64,000 nt of DNA, taken from assembly GCF_017356245.1 (NCBI RefSeq), contig NZ_JAFMZZ010000001.1:3739855-3803854 (forward strand), given 5' to 3'. Position numbers and translations under genes: made by a program. The stretch is from Bordetella petrii. GTDB taxonomy: Bacteria; Pseudomonadota; Gammaproteobacteria; Burkholderiales; Burkholderiaceae_B. Positions 35,305-44,375 of this stretch are shown in pieces (the stretch's first letter is position 1; each line of letters opens with the position of its first letter). The notes beneath the pieces are model-generated. The model saw only the letters and a list, made by a program, of their open reading frames with translations, was not told the origin of the DNA and made no database searches.

Positions 35305-36273
35305 ATGGCGAATCGCGACGGCATTCTGGCGTTGGAGCACGCGGTCTGCGCGGCGGTGCTGGGCCAATCGGCGGTCATCCGCCATGTATTGGTCGCCTTG
35401 CTGGCCGACGGCCATGTGCTGCTCGAAAGCCTGCCGGGGCTGGCCAAGACCCGCACCGTCAAGGCGCTGTCTTCCCACCTGGCGGCAACGATGAGCCGCA
35501 TCCAGTTCACGCCCGACCTTCTGCCTTCGGATATTACCGGCGCAGCAGTTCTGCAACAGGACGCCGAGGGGCGCCACCGCATCGAGTTCCAGCAAGGGCC
35601 GCTGTTCGGCAACCTGATTCTGGCGGACGAGATCAACCGCGCTCCTGCGAAAGTGCAATCCGCCCTGCTCGAGGCCATGGAAGAGCGGCAGATTACGGTG
35701 GGCGGCGTCACCCGGCCGATGCCCGGACTGTTCATGGTGCTGGCCACCCAGAATCCCATTGAGCAGGAGGGCACTTATCCGCTGCCCGAGGCGCAGATGG
35801 ATCGCTTTCTGATGAAGATCCGGCTGGATTACCCTGGCGTCGAAGACGAGGTGGCCATGCTGGCCTTGCTGCGCGACGCATCTCCGGCAGGCGAACAGGC
35901 TGCCGTAAGGCTCTCGCAGGAGGCGCTGTTTGCCTGCCGGGCCGAGGTAGAGGGTTTGCATGTGGCCCCGGCAGTGGATCGCTACATCGTGGACCTGGTC
36001 AACGCCACTCGCCGGCCCGCCGACTATGACAACGACCTGGAGCGCTGGATACAGATTGGCGCCAGCCCGCGCGGCGCCATCGCGCTGGATCGCGCCGCGC
36101 GTGCGCATGCCTGGCTGTCCGGCGCGGATTTCAGCTCGCCGGACGATGTGCGCGCCGTGGCTCATGCGGTACTGCGGCATCGCCTGCATTTGTCGTACGA
36201 CGCGGTCGCCGATGGAATTACCGCGGAACAGGCCATCGATCGGTTGCTGGACGCTGTTGCGGTGCCCGCATAG
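35305..36273 (+). CDS. MoxR-type AAA+ ATPase
   Basis: 322 residues. MoxR signature: LLESLPGLAKTRTVKALSSH (Walker A GLAKT), QFTPDLLPSDITGAAV, NLILADEINRAPAKVQSALL (Walker B), EAMEERQITVGG, LATQNPIEQEGTYPLPEAQM with sensor and arginine finger DRFLMKI. MoxR ATPases work with VWA proteins as chaperones that help insert metals or activate enzymes, for example methanol dehydrogenase in Paracoccus. ATG 35305 is preferred (AGGAAT nearby; matches family N terminus) over 35245. Followed after 8 nt by the DUF58 gene. Confidence 0.9.
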   Translation: MANRDGILALEHAVCAAVLGQSAVIRHVLVALLADGHVLLESLPGLAKTRTVKALSSHLAATMSRIQFTPDLLPSDITGAAVLQQDAEGRHRIEFQQGPLFGNLILADEINRAPAKVQSALLEAMEERQITVGGVTRPMPGLFMVLATQNPIEQEGTYPLPEAQMDRFLMKIRLDYPGVEDEVAMLALLRDASPAGEQAAVRLSQEALFACRAEVEGLHVAPAVDRYIVDLVNATRRPADYDNDLERWIQIGASPRGAIALDRAARAHAWLSGADFSSPDDVRAVAHAVLRHRLHLSYDAVADGITAEQAIDRLLDAVAVPA

Positions 36274-36281
36274 GAATAGTC

Positions 36282-37223
36282 ATGATCCGCGCCGCGCACC
36301 CCGTCCACCCCACGCTGCTTGAGCTGATGGCATTGGAGGCGGCCGTGGCGGGCTTGTCATTTATTGCGCGCCAGCCGCTGGGCAGTGTGCTTGCCGGCCA
36401 GCACGGTTCGCGCTTGCGCGGACGAGGCCTGGACTTTGCCGAACTGCGCCGTTATGTACCGGGGGATGATTTGCGGCTGCTGGACGCGCGGGCTTCGCTG
36501 CGCCACGGCAGGCCCTACGTGCGCGCATACACAGAAGAGCGCGACCGGCCGACGATGATCGTGGTCGACCAGCGTATGAGTATGTATTTCGGTTCGGTGC
36601 GCTATTTCAAGTGCGCCGTGGCCGCGCGGCTGGCCGCGCTGGCCGCGTGGATGGCGTACCGTGGCGGCGATCGGGTGGGCGGGCTGGTGTTCGACGATAG
36701 CGGTGTGCGGGCGTTCAAGCCGCTGCGCAGCCGCGATCGGGTGCGGGCCCTGCTGGCCGGCGTGGTGCGCGCCAATGCGGCGCTGTCGGCTGAACGCCCA
36801 GAGAGGCCAGCCGCGCAGACTCTGGATGAGGCGCTGCGTGGAGTGCTGGCGCACGCTCCTCACGATTGCCTGGTCTGCATCATCAGCGACTTCGCTGGCG
36901 CCGGGGATGACACGTTGCGTTCGCTGAGGCTGCTGGCCGCACACAACGATGTCATCGCCGCACTGGTCTACGACCCGATGGCACAGAATCTGCCGAGCCG
37001 CGGACGCCTGGTGGCCACGCAGGGCGAATTGCAGCTGGAGATCGCCGTGGGACGGCAGCGCGAACGCCAGCCGCTGGCGGATTTCTTCAGCGGACGCCTG
37101 CGCGAGGTGGCGGATCTTCTGCGGCATAGCCGCGTGCCGCTGTTGTCCGTCAATACGGCCGATGACACGCTGCCGCAGCTGCGCAGCGAACTGGGCCGGC
37201 AGCAGATCGGGGCACGGATATGA
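36282..37223 (+). CDS. DUF58 domain protein (MoxR partner)
   Basis: 313 residues. The N-terminal half has the DUF58 motif RGRGLDFAELRRYVPGDDLR, LLDARASLRHGRPYVRAYTE, and a VWA-like core TMIVVDQRMSMYFGS in which the MIDAS DxSxS is degenerate (DQRMS). DUF58 genes are nearly always next to moxR; the proteins are thought to link the ATPase to VWA partners. Cytoplasmic, no signal peptide. Its stop overlaps the next start (ATGA at 37220). Confidence 0.9.
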   Translation: MIRAAHPVHPTLLELMALEAAVAGLSFIARQPLGSVLAGQHGSRLRGRGLDFAELRRYVPGDDLRLLDARASLRHGRPYVRAYTEERDRPTMIVVDQRMSMYFGSVRYFKCAVAARLAALAAWMAYRGGDRVGGLVFDDSGVRAFKPLRSRDRVRALLAGVVRANAALSAERPERPAAQTLDEALRGVLAHAPHDCLVCIISDFAGAGDDTLRSLRLLAAHNDVIAALVYDPMAQNLPSRGRLVATQGELQLEIAVGRQRERQPLADFFSGRLREVADLLRHSRVPLLSVNTADDTLPQLRSELGRQQIGARI

Positions 37224-37723
37224 ACGACACGCTGCCCGGCCTGGATCAACTTCGCGAGTTGCCTTTGCCGGCGGCCGTCCCTTATTGGCCGCAGACGTGG
37301 GGCTGGGCGGTCGTGGGGGTACTGTTGCTGGCTGGTGCCATGTGGGCGGCGCTGTCCTATCGACGCCGGTATCGCCGCAATCGATACCGGCGGCAGGCGC
37401 TGCGGGAACTGGCGCATCTGGCTGGCGCGGCGCAGACGGATCCGCTGGCGGCGCGCGCCCTGCCGGGCTTGCTCAAGCGTGCCGCGCTGGCGGCGCAGCC
37501 GGACGGCCAGCGCACGAGAGTGGCCGCGTTGAACGGCAGGGCCTGGCTGGCCTATCTGAACCGGGCCGGCTCGTCTCCAGCGTTCCCGGCCGGCAGCGCG
37601 AAGGTGCTGGCGACGCTGGCTTATGCGCCCGATGCAGCAGTGCGCGCACTGGACCCGGGTATCCTGGGGCAGCTCATCGCCGCCAGTCGCGACTGGCTGG
37701 AGCGCCATCATGTGGCGGCTTGA
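37220..37723 (+). CDS. DUF4381 membrane protein
   Basis: 167 residues. N terminus DQLRELPLPAAVPYWPQTWG precedes a single TM helix (WAVVGVLLLAGAMWAALSY), then a basic helical cytoplasmic part. This pattern matches DUF4381, found between DUF58 and VWA genes of MoxR/Bat loci. Start overlaps the DUF58 stop by 4 nt and its end overlaps the VWA gene by 14 nt, indicating tight translational coupling. Confidence 0.8.
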   Translation: MNDTLPGLDQLRELPLPAAVPYWPQTWGWAVVGVLLLAGAMWAALSYRRRYRRNRYRRQALRELAHLAGAAQTDPLAARALPGLLKRAALAAQPDGQRTRVAALNGRAWLAYLNRAGSSPAFPAGSAKVLATLAYAPDAAVRALDPGILGQLIAASRDWLERHHVAA

Positions 37724-38738
37724 GTATCCCTGGCTGCTTGCGGCCGCGCTCCTGGGGCTGGCCGCGTATCGATGGCTGCCGCCGTATGTGCAGGGCAGGA
37801 GCGCGCTGCGGCTGCCATTCTTCGATACGATGGCGCGGCTTACCGGCAAGTCGCCGGCACGCCCTGGTGTGCGCGGCGGCGGTGCTCAACTATGGCTCAA
37901 CGCCGTGGTGTGGCTGCTGCTGGTGCTGGCGCTGGCACGTCCGCAATGGGTCGAGCCACCCTTGACCCACACTGAGCCGATGCGCGACATTTTGCTGGCC
38001 GTGGATATCTCACAGTCAATGGACAGCGACGATTTCCGCGACTCGCAGGGCCGTCAGTTGTCGCGCTGGAGCGCGGTCAAGACTGTGCTGGCCGACTTCA
38101 TCGCGCAGCGCCCGGACGACCGGCTGGGATTGATCGTGTTCGGTACCGGGGCCTATCCCCAAGCGCCTCTGACGCGCGACCATGCATCGCTGCAGCTGTT
38201 GCTGAGCCAGGCCGCGGTAGGCATGGCGGGGCCCAATACGGCAATCGGTGACGCCATCGGGCTGGGTATCCGCATGCTGGATGCGGCGAAGGAGCGCGAC
38301 AAAGTGCTGATCCTGCTGACCGACGGCAATGACACGGGCAGCGCGGTACCGCCATCTCGCGCGGCCGCGCTGGCGGCGCAGCATGGCGTCACTGTGCATA
38401 CGATAGGCATCGGCGATCCCGCGGCAAGCGGAGAAGACCGAGTCGATTTCAATGCTTTGCGCGAGATCGCGCGCACGGCCAATGGCCAGTTTTTCCTTGC
38501 CCAGGACGGTGCTGCGCTGCGGGATGTCTACGCCACGCTCGACCGCATTACGCCTCGGGAAATCAAGACGCTGCGGCACCAGCCCAGGCGCGATCATTTC
38601 TGGGTGCCGCTGGGCCTGGCACTGTGCCTGCTGGTCTTGTGGCATGGGATGGCGGCATTGCGCGCCTGGCGAGATGGCCGCGTCGGTGCCGCGGAGTCCG
38701 GGCCGGGCGAGAAGGACGAGGCATGGACATCGACCTGA
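37710..38738 (+). CDS. VWA domain protein, BatA-like
   Basis: 342 residues. TM helices near the N terminus (LEYPWLLAAALLGLAAYRWL and LWLNAVVWLLLVLALARPQW) and at the C terminus (WVPLGLALCLLVLWHGMAAL) flank a periplasmic VWA domain with an intact MIDAS: LLAVDISQSMDSDD (DxSxS), GPNTAIGDAIGLG (Thr) and LLTDGNDTG (Asp). BatA-type proteins form membrane complexes with MoxR and other Bat proteins. ATG 37710 gives the standard N terminus. Overlaps the next gene by 16 nt. Confidence 0.88.
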   Translation: MWRLEYPWLLAAALLGLAAYRWLPPYVQGRSALRLPFFDTMARLTGKSPARPGVRGGGAQLWLNAVVWLLLVLALARPQWVEPPLTHTEPMRDILLAVDISQSMDSDDFRDSQGRQLSRWSAVKTVLADFIAQRPDDRLGLIVFGTGAYPQAPLTRDHASLQLLLSQAAVGMAGPNTAIGDAIGLGIRMLDAAKERDKVLILLTDGNDTGSAVPPSRAAALAAQHGVTVHTIGIGDPAASGEDRVDFNALREIARTANGQFFLAQDGAALRDVYATLDRITPREIKTLRHQPRRDHFWVPLGLALCLLVLWHGMAALRAWRDGRVGAAESGPGEKDEAWTST

Positions 38739-40231
38739 GCGCCTTTCATTTCCTGCGGCCCTGGTGGCTGTTGGCCGCACCGGCAGCGCTGCTGTTCTGG
38801 TGGGCGCGGCGCAACGAACGTATGGCGGCCGGGCGCGACAGCCGGATTGCGCCTGGCCTGCTGCCGTACCTGAGCATACGGACACCGGGCAGCTACGGCC
38901 CCCGGCCCATTGATGCGCTGGCCCTGGTGCTGGCGCTGGGAGCGCTAGCCGCCGCAGGCCCGACCTGGCAGCGTGACGAGCCCGCGTTCCTGGATAATGT
39001 GGCACCGCTGATCGTAGCGGTTGATTTGTCGTCGTCGATGGACCGCACTGATGTGCCGCCGTCCCGGCTCGAAGCTGCCAAGCACACATTGCGCGACCTG
39101 GCCGCGCGGCGCGCCGGTGCCAGAACAGGGTTGATTGCATACAGCGGCAGCAGCCATCTGGTGCTGCCGCCGACCGACGATGCAAATCTGCTGGATTTGT
39201 TCACCCAGGCATTGTCCACCGGTCTTATCGAGCGCCGGGGCAGGGATTCGGCCGGCGCCATCGCGCTGGCGGTGCGTGTACTGGCGGCCGAGCGTGCCGG
39301 CGGCACTTTGTTGCTGCTGACGGACGGCGCAGACCGCCAACAGCTGGATTCGGTTCGCGAACAAGCGCGGGCCGCGCGCGGCCTCCAGGTGCTGGTGATG
39401 GCAGTCGGGCAAGCGGACATCGACACCGCGGCCCTGCGTGAGCTTGCGAGCGCAGCCGGCGCGCCGCTCGGCAGCCTGACCGGAGGCCCCGACGATCTGG
39501 ACTGGATCGTGCTGCACGCACAGCAGCATTTCCGCGCCGTGCAGGATGCGCAATCCGGGCCTGTTCACTGGAAGGATGCCGGATATTGGTTGTGCTGGCC
39601 ATTGGCCCTGGTGGCGCTGCTCGCGATCCGGCGCGGATGGAGCGTCGCCTGGACGGCGTGCCTGCTGGCCGCGGCCATGACGAGCGTGCCGCCGGATACG
39701 CGTGCGGGTGGACTGGCAGATGCGTTCCTGAGCGCCGACCAGCAGGGCCGTCTGGCATTTCAGCATGGCCGCTACGGCGCGGCCGCACAGCACTTTCAGG
39801 ATCCGTACTGGAAGGGCAGGGCAGCTTACCAGGCAGGCGACTACCCGGCCGCGTTGGCGGCATTCTCAACTCTGGAAACACCCGAGGGCTACTTCTACGC
39901 AGGCAATACGCAGGCTCGTCTGCGGCACTACGATGCCGCGCTGGCGGCCTACGACCGGGCACTGGCGATCAGGCCGGGCTGGGACGCGGCCGCTGTCAAT
40001 CGTGGAATCGTGGCACGGCTGCTGGCCGCCATGGAGCAGCAGCAAGATCAGCAAGCCCAGCCGCCGGACCGCGTCATCGCGGACAAGACCGCGCAGGCCG
40101 GGAAAATGGCTGAAACGCCCGTGGCGCAGGCCGCTTCCGAGGATATGTGGCTGCGCAACCTGACGATATCGCCAGCGCGCTTCCTGCGTGGAAAATTCGC
40201 CGCCGAGGACGCCGCGGGAGGGGGGCCATGA
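38723..40231 (+). CDS. VWA-TPR fusion protein, BatB+BatC-like
   Basis: 502 residues combining two usually separate Bat functions. TM helices (RPWWLLAAPAALLFWWA; RPIDALALVLALGALAAAG), then a VWA domain with intact MIDAS (IVAVDLSSSMDRTDVP; DSAGAIALAV; LLLLTDGADRQ), two further TM helices (about 303-345) and a TPR-like region (LAFQHGRYGAAAQHFQDPYW, YQAGDYPAALAAFSTLETPE, RHYDAALAAYDRALAIRPGW). The C-terminal tail is Gln/Ala-rich. In Bacteroides and Leptospira, BatB and BatC are separate; fusion implies they act together. Last 4 nt overlap batD. Confidence 0.85.
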   Translation: MDIDLSAFHFLRPWWLLAAPAALLFWWARRNERMAAGRDSRIAPGLLPYLSIRTPGSYGPRPIDALALVLALGALAAAGPTWQRDEPAFLDNVAPLIVAVDLSSSMDRTDVPPSRLEAAKHTLRDLAARRAGARTGLIAYSGSSHLVLPPTDDANLLDLFTQALSTGLIERRGRDSAGAIALAVRVLAAERAGGTLLLLTDGADRQQLDSVREQARAARGLQVLVMAVGQADIDTAALRELASAAGAPLGSLTGGPDDLDWIVLHAQQHFRAVQDAQSGPVHWKDAGYWLCWPLALVALLAIRRGWSVAWTACLLAAAMTSVPPDTRAGGLADAFLSADQQGRLAFQHGRYGAAAQHFQDPYWKGRAAYQAGDYPAALAAFSTLETPEGYFYAGNTQARLRHYDAALAAYDRALAIRPGWDAAAVNRGIVARLLAAMEQQQDQQAQPPDRVIADKTAQAGKMAETPVAQAASEDMWLRNLTISPARFLRGKFAAEDAAGGGP

Positions 40232-41604
40232 TGAGTTGGCGCCGATTCTTCGCATGGGCCCAGGCATGCCTGGCCGTGGCTTGCGCGCAAGCTCTTGCCC
40301 AGGAAGCGCCCGCGCTGCGAGTTACCGCACACCTGCAGACGCCTGCTCAGGCACAGGTCGGCGCAACCCTGAAATTGGAGTTGGAGGTTGCCACACCCAC
40401 CTGGTTCACGCAGCCGCCCCGGCTTCCCGCGCTGGAGCTGCCCGGCGTCATGGTGACGGCGCCCGCCGGGCAGGGAGCCATCGTGCGCGAGCAGCATGAT
40501 GGCGTGACTTACAACGGGCTGCGCTATATCTATTTGCTGAGCCCGACCGTCGCGGGCACGCTGCGGGTTCCGGCATTGACGGTAAGCGCACAAATCGGGC
40601 CAGGCCGAACGGCCGTCACAGCCAGCAGCACGCCGTTTTCATTTGATGTAGCGGCGGGCACGAGCGCGGCCGGCGGGCGCGGCGTTGCTACCGGCAAATT
40701 TACGATATCGCAGGGTTTCGACTCGTCGCCTGACCCCCTGGTCAAGGGGGGGCGAGTAACGCGCAGCATTACGCAGCGAGCCGAAGGGGAGCAGGCGATG
40801 CTGCTGCCCGCCGCGCCGCTAGACGATGTGCCGGGCTTCAAGCGTTACCCGCGCGAGCCGGAAGTCACCACACTGACAGATGGCCGTGGCGGGTTCGTCG
40901 GCGGGCAACGCATCGATCGTGCCGACTACGTCGCCCAGCAAACGGGCCAGCTTAGTCTGCCCGGCCTGGTCTTGCACTGGCGCGACAGCACAACCGGGCT
41001 GCCACGCCGACAAGAATTGCCAGGGCGGACTTTCTCGGTTAGCGCCGGGCCGCCGGCCGATCCGCCATTTTCACTGGCGCAAGACCTGGCGCAGTTGCGG
41101 CACGATCTGCGCTGGGTGCTGCCGGGGGCGTGGCTGGCGTGGGGGGCAGGCTTGGCGGTTGTTGTGCTTGCGGTGTGGCTGGGGTGGCCCTGGTGGCGCT
41201 GCGGCATGCAGGCAATGCGGCTTCGGCTGCGGCAGGCACGCATGCGCCGGCGTGGTAGCGAGCCCTGGCACTGGCGTGCCTGGCGTCGCGAAGCGCGCCG
41301 GGAAGCCGAGCCGTGGACCGCGTTCTATCGATGGCTAAGGGTGGCTGCCGGCGTTGATGACTTGCGCGCGGCCGTGAGGCGGCTGGGCAAATCTGACGCC
41401 GCGGCAGCCGATCAGGCATTGCGCGGCGCATACGGAAAACCCGCTGCCGGCGCCTGGCGCGCCATATTGCTCCGGGCTTCACCCCAATGGCGGCGCACCT
41501 GGCTGGCGCAGCACACACCGGCCCGGCCTCACGCTCTGTCTGAAACGTTGAATCCAACAGGGGCCGCCGGCCCTGCCAGCTCATTCAAAGAAGGAACACG
41601 ATGA
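40228..41604 (+). CDS. batD: BatD-like membrane protein
   Basis: 458 residues: signal peptide (cleavage near ALA-QE), long beta-rich periplasmic region with LRVTAHLQTPAQAQVGATLK and YIYLLSPTVAGTLRVPALTV (BatD/DUF7939 pattern, Oxygen tolerance family), a TM helix (PGAWLAWGAGLAVVVLAVWL, about residue 300-320), and a basic cytoplasmic tail. BatD completes the Bat/aerotolerance set. ATG 40228 and 40231 are adjacent; both fit. Its stop overlaps the HAD gene start (ATGA at 41601). Confidence 0.8.
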   Translation: MMSWRRFFAWAQACLAVACAQALAQEAPALRVTAHLQTPAQAQVGATLKLELEVATPTWFTQPPRLPALELPGVMVTAPAGQGAIVREQHDGVTYNGLRYIYLLSPTVAGTLRVPALTVSAQIGPGRTAVTASSTPFSFDVAAGTSAAGGRGVATGKFTISQGFDSSPDPLVKGGRVTRSITQRAEGEQAMLLPAAPLDDVPGFKRYPREPEVTTLTDGRGGFVGGQRIDRADYVAQQTGQLSLPGLVLHWRDSTTGLPRRQELPGRTFSVSAGPPADPPFSLAQDLAQLRHDLRWVLPGAWLAWGAGLAVVVLAVWLGWPWWRCGMQAMRLRLRQARMRRRGSEPWHWRAWRREARREAEPWTAFYRWLRVAAGVDDLRAAVRRLGKSDAAAADQALRGAYGKPAAGAWRAILLRASPQWRRTWLAQHTPARPHALSETLNPTGAAGPASSFKEGTR

Positions 41605-42638
41605 TGGAGAGAACGCCCTTGGGAGCGTTGCGGCGCTGGGTCGCCTGGGTGGGGATGTCGGCCATCGCGTTGCTGATGTCGGCCTGCGCGGGGCCGCATG
41701 CGGGGTCGCACTCCGCCGATCTGCCGTCCTGGAACGACGGCCCTTCGCGGCAGGCAATCGTCGCATTCGTACAGGCGGTGACAGCCCCCGGCAGTCCGGA
41801 TTTCGTTCCGGCCGAGCAGCGCGTCGCGGTGTTCGACAACGACGGCACGCTATGGAGCGAGCAGCCCATGTACTTCCAGGTGTTGTATGCCCTGGACCGC
41901 ATTAAGACCATGGCGCCCCAGCATCCCGAATGGGCACGGCGCCAACCGTTCAAGGCAGCCATCGAGGGCGATCAAGCTACGCTGGCCAGATCGGGCCAGG
42001 CCGGGCTGATGAAAATCGTGGCCGTGACGCAAACCGGTATGAGCGTCGACGATTTCACCCGGGATGCCGCCGCCTGGGCAGCTACGGCACGCCACCCGCG
42101 CTTCAACCAGCGTTACATCGACATGACCTATGCCCCCATGCGCGAGTTGCTGGGCTACCTGCGCGCAAGCGGGTTCCAGACTTACATCGTTTCCGGTGGC
42201 GAAGTCGAGTTCATGCGTGCCTGGGCGCCGGCCGTCTACGGAATCCCGCCCGAGCAGATTATCGGCACGACGTTCGTGACCACTTTTGACAATCGGCCGG
42301 GCGCGCCCGTGCTGTGGCGCGAAGGAAAGCTGGCATTCAACGACGACGGCCCGGGAAAACCAGTGGCCATACAACGCCATATCGGCCGCCGTCCGATCAT
42401 GGCATTTGGCAATTCCGACGGGGACCTGCAGATGCTGCAGTGGACCGCAGCAGGCGAGGGACGGCGCTTTGCCGGGCTGGTGCATCACACCGACGCGCGG
42501 CGCGAATGGGCCTATGACCGGACCTCGCAGGTGGGCCGCCTGGACCAGGCGCTGGACGAGGCCCGGCGGCAAGGCTGGACCGTGGTGGACATGCAGGCCG
42601 AATGGAGCCGCGTGTACTCGTTCGAACATACGAAATAG
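41601..42638 (+). CDS. HAD-superfamily phosphatase, lipoprotein
   Basis: 345 residues. The N terminus has a signal segment ending LLMSACAGP, a plausible lipobox, so the protein should be lipid-anchored outside the inner membrane. HAD motifs: I, VAVFDNDGTLWSEQ; II, TYIVSGG; III/IV, PIMAFGNSDGDLQM. This is a phosphoserine-phosphatase-like haloacid dehalogenase fold, so a periplasmic phosphomonoesterase is expected. Tight overlap with batD and a 42-nt gap before the arylsulfatase tie it to the system; its substrate is unknown. Confidence 0.85.
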   Translation: MMERTPLGALRRWVAWVGMSAIALLMSACAGPHAGSHSADLPSWNDGPSRQAIVAFVQAVTAPGSPDFVPAEQRVAVFDNDGTLWSEQPMYFQVLYALDRIKTMAPQHPEWARRQPFKAAIEGDQATLARSGQAGLMKIVAVTQTGMSVDDFTRDAAAWAATARHPRFNQRYIDMTYAPMRELLGYLRASGFQTYIVSGGEVEFMRAWAPAVYGIPPEQIIGTTFVTTFDNRPGAPVLWREGKLAFNDDGPGKPVAIQRHIGRRPIMAFGNSDGDLQMLQWTAAGEGRRFAGLVHHTDARREWAYDRTSQVGRLDQALDEARRQGWTVVDMQAEWSRVYSFEHTK

Positions 42639-42660
42639 AGCTTGATGTGGGACGTAACGC

Positions 42661-42674
42661 CCTTGCGGGCAAGG
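42661..42674 (+). promoter_or_regulatory. Hairpin that can sequester the arylsulfatase ribosome-binding site
   Basis: CCTTG-CGGG-CAAGG: the 3' arm overlaps AAGGAG, the ribosome-binding site of the gene at 42681. Overlapping GCCC-TTGC-GGGC offers an alternative fold. Seen directly; control of translation is inference. Confidence 0.3.
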
Positions 42675-42680
42675 AGAGCA

Positions 42681-44312
42681 ATGATGAAAACAAGGCGATG
42701 GTTAAGCGCGGCAGTGCTGGCCGCCAGCGGGCTTGCCGCAATGGGAGCCACGCAGGCGCTGGCCCAGAATGCGCAGTCTAAGCCCCAGGCCGAGGCTCCG
42801 GGAAAGAGACCCAATATCCTCGTGATCTTTGGTGATGATGTCGGTCAAACCAATGTCAGCGCCTACGGCAAAGGCGTCGTTGGATACACGACGCCAAACA
42901 TTGATCGCATTGCCAAAGAAGGAACGATGTTCACGGACTACTACGCCGAGAACAGCTGCACGGCGGGACGATCGACCTTCATCACCGGTCAAGTACCGCG
43001 CCGCACCGGGCTGTCGAAAGTCGGGATGCCAGGCGTAGAGGTTGGCTTGCAGGACCGCGACATCACTATTGCCCAGGCGTTGAAATCGCACGGATACAAC
43101 ACGGCGCAGTTTGGCAAGAATCACTTGGGAGACCGTGACGAGTACTTGCCCACCAAACATGGATTCGATGTCTTCTTTGGAAACCTATATCACTTGAATG
43201 CGGAGGAAGAACCTGAGCGACCGTACTGGCCCACAGATTCCGCCGGGATTTCGGCCCCTAAACCACGTGGCGTCATCAAAGCTTCTGCGGATGGCAAGAT
43301 CGAAGATACCGGTGCTTTGACAGCCAAACGAATGGAAACGATCGACGACGAAACCGTCGGTGCAGCGTTGGACTATCTGGACAAACATGGCAAGGACGAC
43401 AAGCCGTTCTTCTTGTGGATGAACACTACCCGCATGCACATGTATACCCATATCCGTCCTGAGCATCAGGGCAAGAGCGGCATGCCCGGCAACGCGTACG
43501 CGGATGGCATGTGGGAGCATGACCAGGATGTCGGCAAACTGCTGAAGAAGCTGGACGATCTGGGTATTGCCGACAACACCATCGTGCTCTACACGACAGA
43601 CAACGGCCCCAACCAGTTCAGTTGGCCTGATGCCGCCACCACGCCGTTCCGCAACGAGAAGAACTCGAACTGGGAAGGCGCTTTCCGTGTGCCGGCCATG
43701 ATACGTTGGCCGGGCCATATTCCTGCCGGAGAGATCAAGACAGGCATCGTATCAGGGCTGGACTGGTTCCCGACCTTGCTGGCCGCGGCGGGCGACACCG
43801 ACGTCAAGGCCAGACTGCTCAAGGGTTGGACGCCGCAAGGGGCCAACAGAAGCTACAAGGTCCACCTGGATGGCTACAACCAGCTGGATTACCTTACCGG
43901 CAAAAGCAAGGACAGTGCACGGGAGGATTTCTATTATTTCAACGATGACGGCTTGCTGGTGGCCATGCGATACCGCAACTGGAAAGCGGTCTTCTGCGAA
44001 CAGCAATCGCCGGGCGGGTTCGCCGTGTGGAAAGACCCGTTCGTATGTCTGCGTGTGCCCAAACTGTTCAACCTGCGTATGGACCCGTACGAACGCGCCG
44101 ACGTCGTTTCCGATCAGTACTATGACTGGGTCGTAAAGAACGATTATCTCGTGCTGATGGCCTCGATGAAGGCCGCGGAGTTCCTGCAGACCTTCATTGA
44201 CTGGCCTCCCAGCCAGCGCCCGGCGTCTTTCAGCGTCGACCAGGTGCAGGCCGAAGTCGATCGCAAAATCGAGCAGTATTTCGAGGACCAGGCCAAAAAG
44301 CAGGGCAAGTAG
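42681..44312 (+). CDS. Exported type I arylsulfatase
   Basis: 543 residues with a cleavable signal peptide (about 29 residues, AQALA-QN). Alkaline-phosphatase fold with NILVIFGDDVGQTNVSAYG (calcium ligands), the formylglycine motif SCTAGRSTFITGQ (CxAxR type, Cys93), AQFGKNHLGD, and IVLYTTDNGPNQFSWPDA. The family cleaves sulfate esters in the periplasm after a Cys is turned into formylglycine; the membrane-anchored FGE at 34106 is the obvious maturase. Predicted start at ATG 42681 behind AAGGAG; an ATG four residues in the other direction (42645) would spoil the signal. Calcium needed for activity may link it to the MoxR/VWA genes upstream. Confidence 0.9.
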   Translation: MMKTRRWLSAAVLAASGLAAMGATQALAQNAQSKPQAEAPGKRPNILVIFGDDVGQTNVSAYGKGVVGYTTPNIDRIAKEGTMFTDYYAENSCTAGRSTFITGQVPRRTGLSKVGMPGVEVGLQDRDITIAQALKSHGYNTAQFGKNHLGDRDEYLPTKHGFDVFFGNLYHLNAEEEPERPYWPTDSAGISAPKPRGVIKASADGKIEDTGALTAKRMETIDDETVGAALDYLDKHGKDDKPFFLWMNTTRMHMYTHIRPEHQGKSGMPGNAYADGMWEHDQDVGKLLKKLDDLGIADNTIVLYTTDNGPNQFSWPDAATTPFRNEKNSNWEGAFRVPAMIRWPGHIPAGEIKTGIVSGLDWFPTLLAAAGDTDVKARLLKGWTPQGANRSYKVHLDGYNQLDYLTGKSKDSAREDFYYFNDDGLLVAMRYRNWKAVFCEQQSPGGFAVWKDPFVCLRVPKLFNLRMDPYERADVVSDQYYDWVVKNDYLVLMASMKAAEFLQTFIDWPPSQRPASFSVDQVQAEVDRKIEQYFEDQAKKQGK

Positions 44313-44375
44313 GCAGGCTGAAGGCGGGCGAGACGCCGATCTCGCCCGCCGGCCGGAGTTTCCTGGAGTCGTTTG

